Assembly (NCBI RefSeq): GCF_004791585.1
Contig: NZ_SRUU01000024.1
Span: 38,507-102,506, forward strand
Reading direction: 5' to 3'
Length of the DNA: 64,000 bases
DNA from: Mesorhizobium sp. M1C.F.Ca.ET.210.01.1.1
GTDB lineage: Bacteria; Pseudomonadota; Alphaproteobacteria; Rhizobiales; Rhizobiaceae
Positions within the stretch are counted from its first letter, which is position 1, and each line of letters starts with the position of its first letter. Below are positions 22,371-30,685 of the stretch, one piece after another. Under the pieces are notes generated by a model. The model did no database searches. It was not told the origin of the DNA and saw only the letters and a list, made by a program, of their open reading frames with translations. The translations under genes were made by a program, and so were the position numbers.

Positions 22371-23973
22371 TATGATTGTTTCCTAACTTACCCGCTCGCC
22401 ATCCCCCAAATCCGGGATCAATTAGGCCGTATATCGCGAGCAGCGCTCCAACGCCCAGAAGGATCGAAAAGCCAGCAAATGCATCGATCAGCAAGTAGCT
22501 AGCAACGAGTAACACCACGACAGCAGACATCTTCCACAAAGGCACATGAAACCGACTTCCGACACCCAAACGGATGGACCCATACAGAAAAACAACACAG
22601 GTCGAAATAACGATAAGAAGGCTGCTATAATGCGTCGGCATTCTATAACCGAACCCTTCGCTCACATTATTCCCCCCATATAAGGCTGAAGACATATCGC
22701 CGATCAACCAAGCCACAATATTTTCCCCTCGCGATGTCAGGTAAGCGCTTTGGGCCTTCATGCATATAGCGATCAGAACCCCCAAAACAGTACACCGAAA
22801 AATCCCACGCATTACCATGAGGCCGACTTCATTGACCTCATGTTGATAATCAACCTCCAACCGACTCTTCGATGCCTCACCAATTCTCCCAAGGTCATAT
22901 ACCACCGTATAAAGCAATATGAGACCCACAAAGAAAAGATAAAAGCACAGGCACATGTATAGGTACGCGAGCCCGGTGAACACGACCGCCTCCGGTACCG
23001 ATATGATCTCGGGGCGCACAATCGCTAACTTGCCCCAGTCCGTCGCATAGTTGCCACCGCCTTTCAAAAGCGGGATCAAACACACACCGATCCACTGAAA
23101 AAGACCGGCGAACATCACACAAATCACAAAAACCGCCCAATATGTATACGACGAAGCTTCCACGCTGCGTGTCCAGGCATGGTCGCTTTCCATCCGGTCG
23201 CCCTGCGCTACAAGTTTTATGTGACCATCGCGTTTCCAAAAGGCCAACAACTCTATCACGAATGCAAAAAACAACGGCAAGAACACCATAAAGTCGAGTG
23301 TCCAATTTGCCGCCCAAAGAAAACCAACCTGCTTAACGAGGCCATCCGACTGCACGTAAGTAGCATTGTGGATACCCGTAATATACGACAAGAACCCAAG
23401 GGCCGTGATACCCGCAAACACCGACGCCGGTAAATTTAAGGGAGATCCGCGACTAAAAATCGCCTCCGACGCCCTCGCCAGACTAAAACGCCGGCTCGGC
23501 CCCTTGGCGTCAGTATCCCGTGCCAGCTCTGCCGGGGACTCTGTCTCGTCATGGAAGGTCTCAGACCGCGCCTTATCTGGAACCTCCGGCGCAACGGTGC
23601 TTCCCGCTCTCTTCCATTCTCGTCTCTTGGCCGTTAACCGCGATTGCGCCGCACTGAGCTCCATCTGCCATTCGCTGGTTGCCACCGGATCATCGCACCC
23701 AAAAACCCTCGCCAGCCAGCGAATGTTGGCAGCGCTAATTCCCTTCTCGTTCTCTTGAAACCAAAGCTGCACCGTTCGCAGATCGACCCCAATCCGGTTG
23801 GAATCAATCTCTGAAATCGCCTCTGCAAGAAGCTCGGGCGTCCATGAGCCTGCAGGAAACCCGTCTTTGCCCAATGGCCGACCCGCACCCGCCGCCACTA
23901 ATCCTTTGAATAATTCTTTGAAGTCACTCCCGTCTCTCGGCGGAGGGAGAAATAACTTTCCATTCTTAAACAA
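22360..23973 (-). CDS. HTH plus multi-pass membrane protein, RcgA-like putative transporter
   Basis: The N-terminal 130 residues are soluble and include an HTH-like region (RTVQLWFQENEKGISAANIR, WLARVFGCDD). After a polar linker come seven or eight hydrophobic segments, among them LPASVFAGITALGFLSYITG, FMVFLPLFFAFVIELLAF, YLYMCLCFYLFFVGLILLYT and MSAVVVLLVASYLLID. I place the start at the TTG at 23973 (FKNGKLFLPPPRDGSDFKEL); the open frame extends to 24066 but with poorer sequence. It matches my memory of RcgA, which accompanies RcgR in conjugation control of rhizobial plasmids. Both genes share low GC. It is divergent from the leader and gene at 24087-24657. Confidence 0.6.
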   Translation of the reverse strand: MFKNGKLFLPPPRDGSDFKELFKGLVAAGAGRPLGKDGFPAGSWTPELLAEAISEIDSNRIGVDLRTVQLWFQENEKGISAANIRWLARVFGCDDPVATSEWQMELSAAQSRLTAKRREWKRAGSTVAPEVPDKARSETFHDETESPAELARDTDAKGPSRRFSLARASEAIFSRGSPLNLPASVFAGITALGFLSYITGIHNATYVQSDGLVKQVGFLWAANWTLDFMVFLPLFFAFVIELLAFWKRDGHIKLVAQGDRMESDHAWTRSVEASSYTYWAVFVICVMFAGLFQWIGVCLIPLLKGGGNYATDWGKLAIVRPEIISVPEAVVFTGLAYLYMCLCFYLFFVGLILLYTVVYDLGRIGEASKSRLEVDYQHEVNEVGLMVMRGIFRCTVLGVLIAICMKAQSAYLTSRGENIVAWLIGDMSSALYGGNNVSEGFGYRMPTHYSSLLIVISTCVVFLYGSIRLGVGSRFHVPLWKMSAVVVLLVASYLLIDAFAGFSILLGVGALLAIYGLIDPGFGGWRAGKLGNNHSVS

Positions 23974-24086
23974 TGACTTACAGGCTCTGGTTTCATTTCG
24001 TTTCGCTAGGCTTCGTATCCTATCGTGCCCTCGTCCCTGATCAACGTTTTTATCGACCCGATGCAACTAGTGGTTCGTCTCACTGA

Positions 24087-24340
24087 GAGGGGAGAAAGGG
24101 CTCTGCGCTCTCTCCCCAGCAAGCAGAAAACCGGTCTTCCCCATGCTTTGGCCTTTGGCCTGCAGCACCAGCCGGGAATCCGCCGGGCGGATCCCCGGTC
24201 CCTAGGGTTGGGCGATCCCCTTCCGGTTTTTCTGCTTGCCCCCCTCTTTCCCGCTGCTCCGCGCGAGCTCGGGGAGCAAGAGCGGGCTCCTGCCCCTTTC
24301 GGGCAGAAGGACCGCTTCGCGGGTAAAGGGAAAAGCAGCT
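24087..24340 (+). repeat. Structured 5' leader, copy B, upstream of a 98-aa gene
   Basis: Aligns with the reverse complement of 1862-2135 from GAGGGGA to the CCGCTTCGCGGG end. The long stem pairs 24119-24134 (GCAAGCAGAAAACCGG) with 24223-24239 (CCGGTTTTTCTGCTTGC). Relative to copy A, ggaG has become gCaG and its partner ctCc has become ctGc, and atcgg/ccgat has become accgg/ccggt, so pairing is kept although both sides changed. The inner hairpin (CCGGGAATCCGC with GCGGATCCCCGG) shows the same. It ends 20 bases before a start codon that has its own GGAAGGAG. Confidence 0.75.
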
Positions 24341-24360
24341 TGGAAGGAGCTGAGGCGGCA

Positions 24361-24657
24361 ATGTTTGAAACTCGGACAGAGAGCAGGCGACGGACCCTCG
24401 CGGAGCTGAAGCTGGTCGACGTAACCGAGCGTCACATGGCGACGCAAAAAGCATCTGCCATCGTCGCCGACGGGGAAGGGCGACGGGTGTCCGAAGAGGC
24501 GATGGCGCGCCGCGAGGTGACCATGTATCGGCCGGCCGATCACAAGGAGTCGATCGGCAAGCTCGTGTATATCGCTGCGTATCTCATCGCCCAGCGCAAG
24601 CGCCTCGAAGAGGAGGAATTGGCGGCCATTCTGGAAATGGCTGCGCCCGTCGGGTGA
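24361..24657 (+). CDS. Hypothetical protein behind the structured leader, 98 aa
   Basis: The ATG at 24361 (MFETRTESRRRTLAELKLVD) follows GGAAGGAGCTGAGG. The frame is open back to 24025, but that would translate the leader repeat, so the shorter start is far likelier. The protein is charged and helical, with a Lys/Arg/Glu-rich C-terminal helix (YLIAQRKRLEEEELAAILEM). Domain unknown. Because a ParB-like gene has the same leader, both may be expressed together, for example on entry into a new cell. A strong terminator follows at 24675. Confidence 0.65.
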   Translation: MFETRTESRRRTLAELKLVDVTERHMATQKASAIVADGEGRRVSEEAMARREVTMYRPADHKESIGKLVYIAAYLIAQRKRLEEEELAAILEMAAPVG

Positions 24658-24674
24658 GCGTCCGACCATAAGGG

Positions 24675-24702
24675 AAAGTCCGCCGCCCAGGTGGACTTTT
24701 TT
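24675..24702 (+). terminator. Rho-independent terminator after the 98-aa gene
   Basis: AAAGTCCGCC (24675-24684) pairs with GGTGGACTTT (24690-24699) around a five-base loop, followed directly by more T (TTTTTT in total). It starts 18 bases after the stop codon at 24657. Confidence 0.8.
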
Positions 24703-24943
24703 GTAGCGCAGGCGTTTCCGTGAAGGACTGTCACAGTAGATCAGGCCTTCCATGGACTAGTGGTGGAAATCTGACGCTTGATACCGGAGTCGAAATACCG
24801 GTTTCGACCCCTTGCAGACCTTCCCTGAAGGCGAGGGAGAGTCGTGACCCGAAGCCGTCGCTCCCGCCACGCTTCAAGAACGACTGCTGTGCGCCTGATA
24901 TCGGTCGTTGGGTCGACCCTAGTCGTATCTCAGAAAGAGACAT

Positions 24944-26254
24944 CTAAAGCGGCAAGTCCATATCATCGAGTTCCGGGTAAACTTCGTGATGCGGAACGGC
25001 TTCGAACGACGCCCCACGCACCACATGCACGTCGAAGCTTCCTGCCTTGAAACGCATGCGGGCTGCCCTGCCAGACGGTCCGAAACGCGGCAGGGAAGAC
25101 AATAGGCTGTCGAATGGCTCACCATAAGGTGCAGATTTTGTCTTCTGCTGAACTGGAACAGCTTCGATGGCGCAGGCGTCCCCCAGGATGACAATGTTCT
25201 TGCCTCCCGGATGTTGCGCGGACCGATAGATGATTGCCTCGATGCGGCGCTTGGCCCCGCTGAGGTAGAATTCGTGATGATTGAGAAGATACTCCGCGAC
25301 CGCCTGTGTGGGGATGTAGTCCAGGTGCTCGTCGTTCGGCGAGATCGGACGGGCTATCTCCCGCATGAAGCGCTGCATAAAGCGCCACTGAGCTGTTCGT
25401 CGGATGTGATCCTTCGAAAATAGATTCGGCTCCTTGAAGCCTCCAGAGAAGCGGGTCGTATCGATTACCCATAGAGGCGCGAGGATCTCGAACTGCGCGC
25501 ATACGATCACGCTTCCAACGGATGGTCTCATTTCCGCAACACAGGTATCCAGATCGAAACCAGCATACAGCGCCGCAATGCCAGATGGGTTCATCCGTCC
25601 CGGCCGCCGCGAACGCGTGGGCGGAGGTCCCATGTGGGTCGGAACGTCCTGCTGAATTTTTCTTCTCTCATCGGGATCGTCGACGGTTCTCACCCGGTAG
25701 ACGCTCGACAGTGGTGTACCGGGCTGGATTTCAAAGACCGGATTCGAGCGCTGGAGACCTCGCTGCAGTTGGATTCGGTCGAAGATTTCTGCCAGGAGTT
25801 CCTTTGCCCTATCGTTGAAGAACCTTTGCCCGTGAACAATGCTCTCGCAAAACTCGTCCCATAGATGGCTGTGGCCATTGAAGGCCTCGTAGCTGCGAAC
25901 GTAGGAAGCATCCTCGGAATAGAATGCCTCCTCGCCGTCAGGTGGCCAGTAGGGATCATCGGCAATCAGTTGATTTGCAATGGCCGAAACCACGTCGTCG
26001 AGGTCTGCTCCCGTCAGGTCGTACAAAACACCGTGAAGGTCATCTCCCGAATAGTGGTCGGCCATGCTGTTATAGCGGCCGAAAGTGTAGTTGTTGCGGA
26101 ACACCTCATCAATGATGTCGGCGACATCCTTGACGGGAATGCCCTTCATCGTCGGATGGAATGTGCACCTCTCGTCGGGAAACTGAGGTCGAATCTCGAC
26201 TAGCCGCCGCTCGAGTCCCTTATTGGAAAAACAACGGGGGCACAAAAAGGTCAT
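24944..26254 (-). CDS. RES-domain protein with HEPN/RES-type N-terminal region, candidate NAD-consuming toxin
   Basis: A 436-residue protein. The N-terminus has a Cys pair (FLCPRCF) and an acidic helical domain of about 180 residues, of the type often annotated HEPN/RES N-terminal. The C-terminal RES domain shows SVYRVRTVDD, GRMNPSGIAALYAGFDLDTC, VAEMRPSVG and YPTQ-like elements: the Arg, Glu and Ser of the R-E-S triad are recognisable. RES proteins phosphorolyse or degrade NAD and are toxins. Translation starts in a one-base overlap (TGATG) with an upstream short frame. It is the last gene of the defence-type island, so an abortive-infection role is likely but inferred. Confidence 0.8.
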   Translation of the reverse strand: MTFLCPRCFSNKGLERRLVEIRPQFPDERCTFHPTMKGIPVKDVADIIDEVFRNNYTFGRYNSMADHYSGDDLHGVLYDLTGADLDDVVSAIANQLIADDPYWPPDGEEAFYSEDASYVRSYEAFNGHSHLWDEFCESIVHGQRFFNDRAKELLAEIFDRIQLQRGLQRSNPVFEIQPGTPLSSVYRVRTVDDPDERRKIQQDVPTHMGPPPTRSRRPGRMNPSGIAALYAGFDLDTCVAEMRPSVGSVIVCAQFEILAPLWVIDTTRFSGGFKEPNLFSKDHIRRTAQWRFMQRFMREIARPISPNDEHLDYIPTQAVAEYLLNHHEFYLSGAKRRIEAIIYRSAQHPGGKNIVILGDACAIEAVPVQQKTKSAPYGEPFDSLLSSLPRFGPSGRAARMRFKAGSFDVHVVRGASFEAVPHHEVYPELDDMDLPL

Positions 26255-26481
26255 CAGCGGGTCTCATCTGTGGGCGACAAGCGACGAACAAAAGCGATAT
26301 TGCCGCGGTTGCGGGCGTAGAAGTCGGATTCGTCGAGGTTGCTGGCATCGGCCAGCGCTCGCCGAGGATGCAGTCGATGGCCGACAGGGTGTCGTTTTGC
26401 AAGCGTAGTTTGCCCTAACAAGGCGAACATTTTCGCGGTAGGCCGACGAGATGCTTGCTCATTTTCATAACGTCGAATCAT
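26254..26481 (-). pseudogene. Short frame upstream of the RES gene, possible decayed regulator or antitoxin
   Basis: The 75-residue frame begins MIRRYENEQASRRPTAKMFA, resembling the end of an XRE helix-turn-helix (RRYE then TAK-LL), and finishes SDFYARNRGNIAFVRRLSPT before overlapping the RES start by one base. In the middle another frame reads KLRLQNDTLSAIDCILGERW, so a frameshift may have joined two halves. It could be what remains of an antitoxin coupled to the RES gene. Weak evidence. Confidence 0.3.
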
Positions 26482-26499
26482 CGACTGCAGCGCTGACTT

Positions 26500-27603
26500 T
26501 CAGGTCGGCGCCATCTTCAACCAATAGTCCCGGTGCCAATTGGTGAAGAAGATGGGAATCGGCTCACCTGATACCCGATCGATTGCCTGCGCGATTCCGC
26601 CCTCGAGCCACATGGATCCATCTGCTCGCGCGATACGGTGCGGCGTCCACCGGTCGCGGAGTGCTTGAGTGACATCGGCGCGGCTCAGTCGCGTGCCGAT
26701 TCCGTCGTGGTTGACCTTCGAGAGGATAAGAAGGTTGCCGGCGTGGCGAGCGCCACCAGCCGAAGTCTTATCAGGGTGATGACCTTCGAGCATGCGGATA
26801 CGGTTCTCGGCATGTTCTGCGTAAGACCCGACCGGTGCCAGTTTCTCGGGCGATCGGCGAGCAAGCTCGATCTGACAATGCGACGCGTAGTGATCGGTCT
26901 TCAACTGCACGCGCTGGATATCCTCGGCGACTACTTGCGGGCGATTGCTTCCACCGCTTCGCGTGGTGTTACGGATACCGCCACCGGAATATAGTTCGCC
27001 CGGGTTTGGATTGTTTCGTTTGGGATCGGGGTCCGATCCCGGATGGGGCTGCGAAGACTCGCCAGCTTTTTCCTCGGCCGGTGTCTCGTCATAGCCGTCC
27101 TGCTCGTAGCTGTGCGGTTGCTGAGTTGCCCGAAAATCGCGGGTGCGGTGGCGGAGCGCGTCCTTCAGGACCGAACTCAGCCATCGAAGCCGGGGCTTCA
27201 AGAATACGATGTCTGCGATGGCCTTCATCAGCAGATCGTCGAGATCGCCGGCGCGATCGAGCCAGATTTCATTCGGCAGTACGACCCATTCGCGCGCCGC
27301 TCGATATTGGCGGCCGCGCACCTTGAACTGGACGGTCAGACCGCTCGCGATCACCACCCGCTTGATTGCGAGCAGACGGCTCTGGAACTGCGGTTCGATT
27401 AGGTTCTGGGAAACATCGAATTCCTGCAGCTGCTTCCGGAAGAGCTTGCCGGCGTTCGCGCCTGCCATCGCATGTACGGTCTCAAGAAAACTCTCCGAAG
27501 CGGGTTCCTGGTCACGGCCGGCGGGGTTGACGGGCTCTGTTGCGAGCGACGAAAGGGTCGGGATCTGCCAGTGCCGCAATTCATCGGCGATCGGGTTTCG
27601 CAC
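26500..27603 (-). CDS. Predicted HNH-like endonuclease partner of the GHKL ATPase, 367 aa
   Basis: The GTG at 27603 starts one base after the upstream stop codon. Residues 1-160 are alpha/beta with no recognised domain; a disordered Pro/Asn/Ser-rich linker follows (SQPHPGSDPDPKRNNPNPGE). The C-terminal part has SYAEHAENRIRMLEGHHPDK then ARHAGNLLILSKVNHDGIGT, an arrangement of H-H ... N ... H typical of a beta-beta-alpha metal (HNH) nuclease, though without zinc-binding Cys pairs. Tight linkage to the 1026-residue ATPase suggests a two-subunit ATP-driven nuclease. The catalytic assignment is by motif only. Confidence 0.6.
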   Translation of the reverse strand: MRNPIADELRHWQIPTLSSLATEPVNPAGRDQEPASESFLETVHAMAGANAGKLFRKQLQEFDVSQNLIEPQFQSRLLAIKRVVIASGLTVQFKVRGRQYRAAREWVVLPNEIWLDRAGDLDDLLMKAIADIVFLKPRLRWLSSVLKDALRHRTRDFRATQQPHSYEQDGYDETPAEEKAGESSQPHPGSDPDPKRNNPNPGELYSGGGIRNTTRSGGSNRPQVVAEDIQRVQLKTDHYASHCQIELARRSPEKLAPVGSYAEHAENRIRMLEGHHPDKTSAGGARHAGNLLILSKVNHDGIGTRLSRADVTQALRDRWTPHRIARADGSMWLEGGIAQAIDRVSGEPIPIFFTNWHRDYWLKMAPT

Positions 27604-27604
27604 G

Positions 27605-30600
27605 TTAGGGACGCTGTGGATCGCCAGCCGCAATTTCGAAAAGGGTGTCGCCGCGGATCGCCTCGGCGAGCTCGGGCATGTCGTCGACGACCGCGACACG
27701 GCGTGCCACCGTTCCGGCGAGCAGTTCGACCCCGCCATCATCTTCGACCGGGATGCAGCCCAGCTCGGGCGGCTGCATTAGCCAGGTGTCGACGCCTTTC
27801 GGATGATGGAGGTGCCGCATGATGCAGCCGATCTGGACGGTTCGCGTCACCTGGGGCTGCGCGTCGAGCCATTCGAAATAGGCGCGCGACGTCTCCGGAG
27901 TCGGGATTCCGCGGATGACGCCGGCCTTGCGATAAAGCTCCTGGACATTGTCGGCCAGGCCTTCACCGCTGATCTGGAGTTTCCATCCGCCCCAGAGTTC
28001 GCCGAGATTGCCCTTGAACGCGAGACGATCCGGAGCGACCAAGCCGTCTCCAAAGGGGAGGCACGGGATCTGGCGGACCTCCGACGCGATCTCGGGATCA
28101 TCGGCCTCGGTGATAACCGCCAGCCGCGGCAGGAGCGCCCGATCATTGCCGGGGTCATCGCGCAATGCGTCGAGGGCCATTTGCGCGGTTGGGTTGCGCG
28201 CCGGCGGCAGGACGGCATCGAGGTCGAGCGTCGGGCGATCGATCAGGTCCTTCGGCTGAAGGTCCAGCCGGGAGCTCTCGCCACTGACGCGGACGAGCGT
28301 AATAACCGGCTTTAATTCGCCCGCGAGGCTGAGTCCGACCGCGCTTCCGCGTAGCGAGCGCAGCACCCCTGCGGCCCGCTTTGAACTGGCTAGCGCCGCG
28401 AGGGCGGATTCAAGAGCATGAAAGGCGGAGCGCTCATTTGCCTCCAGTGGGCGGGCGGTCGGAAACGCTGCGAGCTGATCCGAATAGAAGGCCATGACCT
28501 CGGCCGCGCTGGGTTCCTCGCGCAAGGTCAGCCGAGCGCGGCTACCCTTGAGCTTCTTGCACAGCACGCGCACCTCGCGCGTCGGTCTGGCAATATGGTC
28601 ACCGAGCAATGTCGCGACCTTGCCTTCCGGCAAGCACAGCTCATCGAAGACGTGGACCGTGCCGTGGACCACTGGCCAGATCGGCAGGTTCTTGACCGCA
28701 GGCCAGTCGTCGCGGGCAAGCTCATCTGGATTGGCGGCGACCCAAGTGAAGAAGCGCTTACGGACCGCAACTGATTTGTTCTCGAGGTCGCCATCGCGCA
28801 GCAGGTTGCGCAGCACATAGCCTTCGAGATGCCAGCCTTCGAGCTTGAAGACCTGATGCCCGCGCAGATCAGGATGGATCGTGGGAGGGACATCGAGTTG
28901 GAGCCCGGATGGAATCGATGCGCCACGCTTCAGCTTTGACAGGGGATGAATTTTGCCCTCGCCGTCCGGCAGATATGCGGTAGCACCGCTGGGGCGAGCG
29001 GCTGCGGCGAAGCCGCTCAAAAAGGGGTGTAGCGCGTCGAGATGCGCTCTCGAGATGGCTGGATCGCCCAACGATCGAAGCCATTCCGCCTCGCTGCGCC
29101 ATGGGAAATGCTCGGCATCAGAGCCCTCGAGGCGATCCAGCACATCCTGTCCGTCGTATCTCAGGTGATCGTTGCCCCATCCGGTGCAACTTCCGGTTGC
29201 GAGCAACTGGACCAGCGCAGCCGGGGTCTTTGGGTCGAGTATCGGCAATGAAACGGGCGCGACTTTAGCAAGCGCAGCGGACCATTCGCGCTCCCTGCCT
29301 TTATAAACCGGAACGGCCAGCAGCAATCGTCGCTTGTGGCGGACAGGCTTGCCCTGGGCGTCGATTGCCGGAAACGCGCGAACCGCCAACAGACGGTTGG
29401 CAAAGGAGAGCAGCCGTTCACCGGCAAGGGTGCCGAGCAGGTCGAGTGCCCCAGCGCCGTAGCGCGGGATGAGCAGCTTGGCGAGGGCGTCGGCTAAGAG
29501 CGCATCGCATGCCGCGATGATCGCATCATTCCATGCGCCCGATTGCGCCGCGAGTTCGTGCCGTTCGGTGTCGGAGACAAACGCCCCTGAGTAGTGCACG
29601 GTGGTTCCGCTCGCTGAACCGGTGTCATTCCCCGGATACGCGACGGGATAACGCAGACGTCCTGTGCCCAGTCTGAGCTTGCCGCCCGCGTCGACGTCCC
29701 ATGCCACTTCGACGACGAGACCGCCGCGAGAAATTAGCCGCTTGCCTGCCGATCGGTATTCCGCCGCCTGGAAGAAGCGGGCCTTGCCGGGCGACCGCTC
29801 GGTCGACAGCGTGAGGCAGGCCTGCTCGCGTTCTAGCTGCCGCTCGCCATCGGCGAGAATCTCGCTACACTCGCGGAAATACGTGACGAGCCCCGACTCT
29901 CGGCGCACGCGGCCGGCGCTGAAGGCGAAAGTGTGTGAGCCCAATTTGTGGTGCGAGATGACCACCTCGTATCGTTCGAGCATCCCGGGTCGCATGATGC
30001 CGAGGAGCCGTTTGGGCAGCGTAGCCACGGCCTCGTTGAAAACCTGCTCTATCTTTGGGTCGGTCACCGCCGAGAATTCGATGGCCTCGCCATGCGGCAC
30101 CGAGAAGCCTCGGCGGCGATAGGGAACTTCGATCTGCGTACCGCGCACCGGTGCGCCAGGATCGTCGCGCGGCGGGACGCGAACACCGGGATAGGGAGGT
30201 TTGTTGTCGCCATCCTTGAACAGTGTTTGTAGGATCTGCTTGCCAGCGGACCGCAGCGTGATGCTGTTGCCAAGTGTGAAGCATGCCTTGAGCCCGTGGT
30301 TCTTGACCCCGAACATTCCGACTTTGGCCGCGACTTCGTGGCCTGCGCCCTTGATGTAGCTCAGCCGCTCCCATCCAGGCGTGTCGATTGGGTCGCCATT
30401 GCCGGTGCAGACAAGTTGGTCGAGCTCGAACCGGATTTCGGTTCGCGATGAGCGCGCGTCGAGCTCATTGACGATCAGCTCGACGAGCAGATCGTCGCCG
30501 CGCAATCCGTTCAGGAATTGCCAGAACTCGGGCGCCTGGTCGGTCTTAAGAACAAATTCTTCCGCCTGCTCAGAATCTAGAGGGTGCTGAGGCCTCATCA

Positions 30601-30685
30601 GGTTGCTCCGATCGATCGAGAGCGAGCTTGAGCTCGCGATGGGTCCCGTGATGGCGCCGTTGTGTCCGCTCCTTGCCAAGGACAC
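27605..30685 (-). CDS. Large GHKL-type ATPase (sacsin/Hsp90-like N-terminal domain), 1026 aa
   Basis: The N-terminal 250 residues carry the Bergerat fold: LLVELIVNELDARSS (N box, Glu and Asn), CTGNGDPIDTPGWERL (G1 region) and VGMFGVKNHGLKACFTLGN (G2 lid). The remaining 770 residues are unassigned but include helical and beta-rich parts, as in bacterial sacsin-like ATPases of conflict systems. The GTG at 30685 shares one base with the ABC ATPase stop codon, while an ATG at 30598 (MRPQHPLDSEQAEEF) is equally plausible. ATP-dependent conformational switching that licenses the downstream HNH protein is a reasonable guess. Unknown substrate. Confidence 0.75.
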   Translation of the reverse strand: MSLARSGHNGAITGPIASSSSLSIDRSNLMRPQHPLDSEQAEEFVLKTDQAPEFWQFLNGLRGDDLLVELIVNELDARSSRTEIRFELDQLVCTGNGDPIDTPGWERLSYIKGAGHEVAAKVGMFGVKNHGLKACFTLGNSITLRSAGKQILQTLFKDGDNKPPYPGVRVPPRDDPGAPVRGTQIEVPYRRRGFSVPHGEAIEFSAVTDPKIEQVFNEAVATLPKRLLGIMRPGMLERYEVVISHHKLGSHTFAFSAGRVRRESGLVTYFRECSEILADGERQLEREQACLTLSTERSPGKARFFQAAEYRSAGKRLISRGGLVVEVAWDVDAGGKLRLGTGRLRYPVAYPGNDTGSASGTTVHYSGAFVSDTERHELAAQSGAWNDAIIAACDALLADALAKLLIPRYGAGALDLLGTLAGERLLSFANRLLAVRAFPAIDAQGKPVRHKRRLLLAVPVYKGREREWSAALAKVAPVSLPILDPKTPAALVQLLATGSCTGWGNDHLRYDGQDVLDRLEGSDAEHFPWRSEAEWLRSLGDPAISRAHLDALHPFLSGFAAAARPSGATAYLPDGEGKIHPLSKLKRGASIPSGLQLDVPPTIHPDLRGHQVFKLEGWHLEGYVLRNLLRDGDLENKSVAVRKRFFTWVAANPDELARDDWPAVKNLPIWPVVHGTVHVFDELCLPEGKVATLLGDHIARPTREVRVLCKKLKGSRARLTLREEPSAAEVMAFYSDQLAAFPTARPLEANERSAFHALESALAALASSKRAAGVLRSLRGSAVGLSLAGELKPVITLVRVSGESSRLDLQPKDLIDRPTLDLDAVLPPARNPTAQMALDALRDDPGNDRALLPRLAVITEADDPEIASEVRQIPCLPFGDGLVAPDRLAFKGNLGELWGGWKLQISGEGLADNVQELYRKAGVIRGIPTPETSRAYFEWLDAQPQVTRTVQIGCIMRHLHHPKGVDTWLMQPPELGCIPVEDDGGVELLAGTVARRVAVVDDMPELAEAIRGDTLFEIAAGDPQRP

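Noticed and set aside
24025..24360. N-terminal extension of the 98-residue protein through the leader repeat
   Set aside because: The same sequence occurs before another gene in a non-coding context and folds into paired stems; a good ribosome binding site supports the start at 24361.
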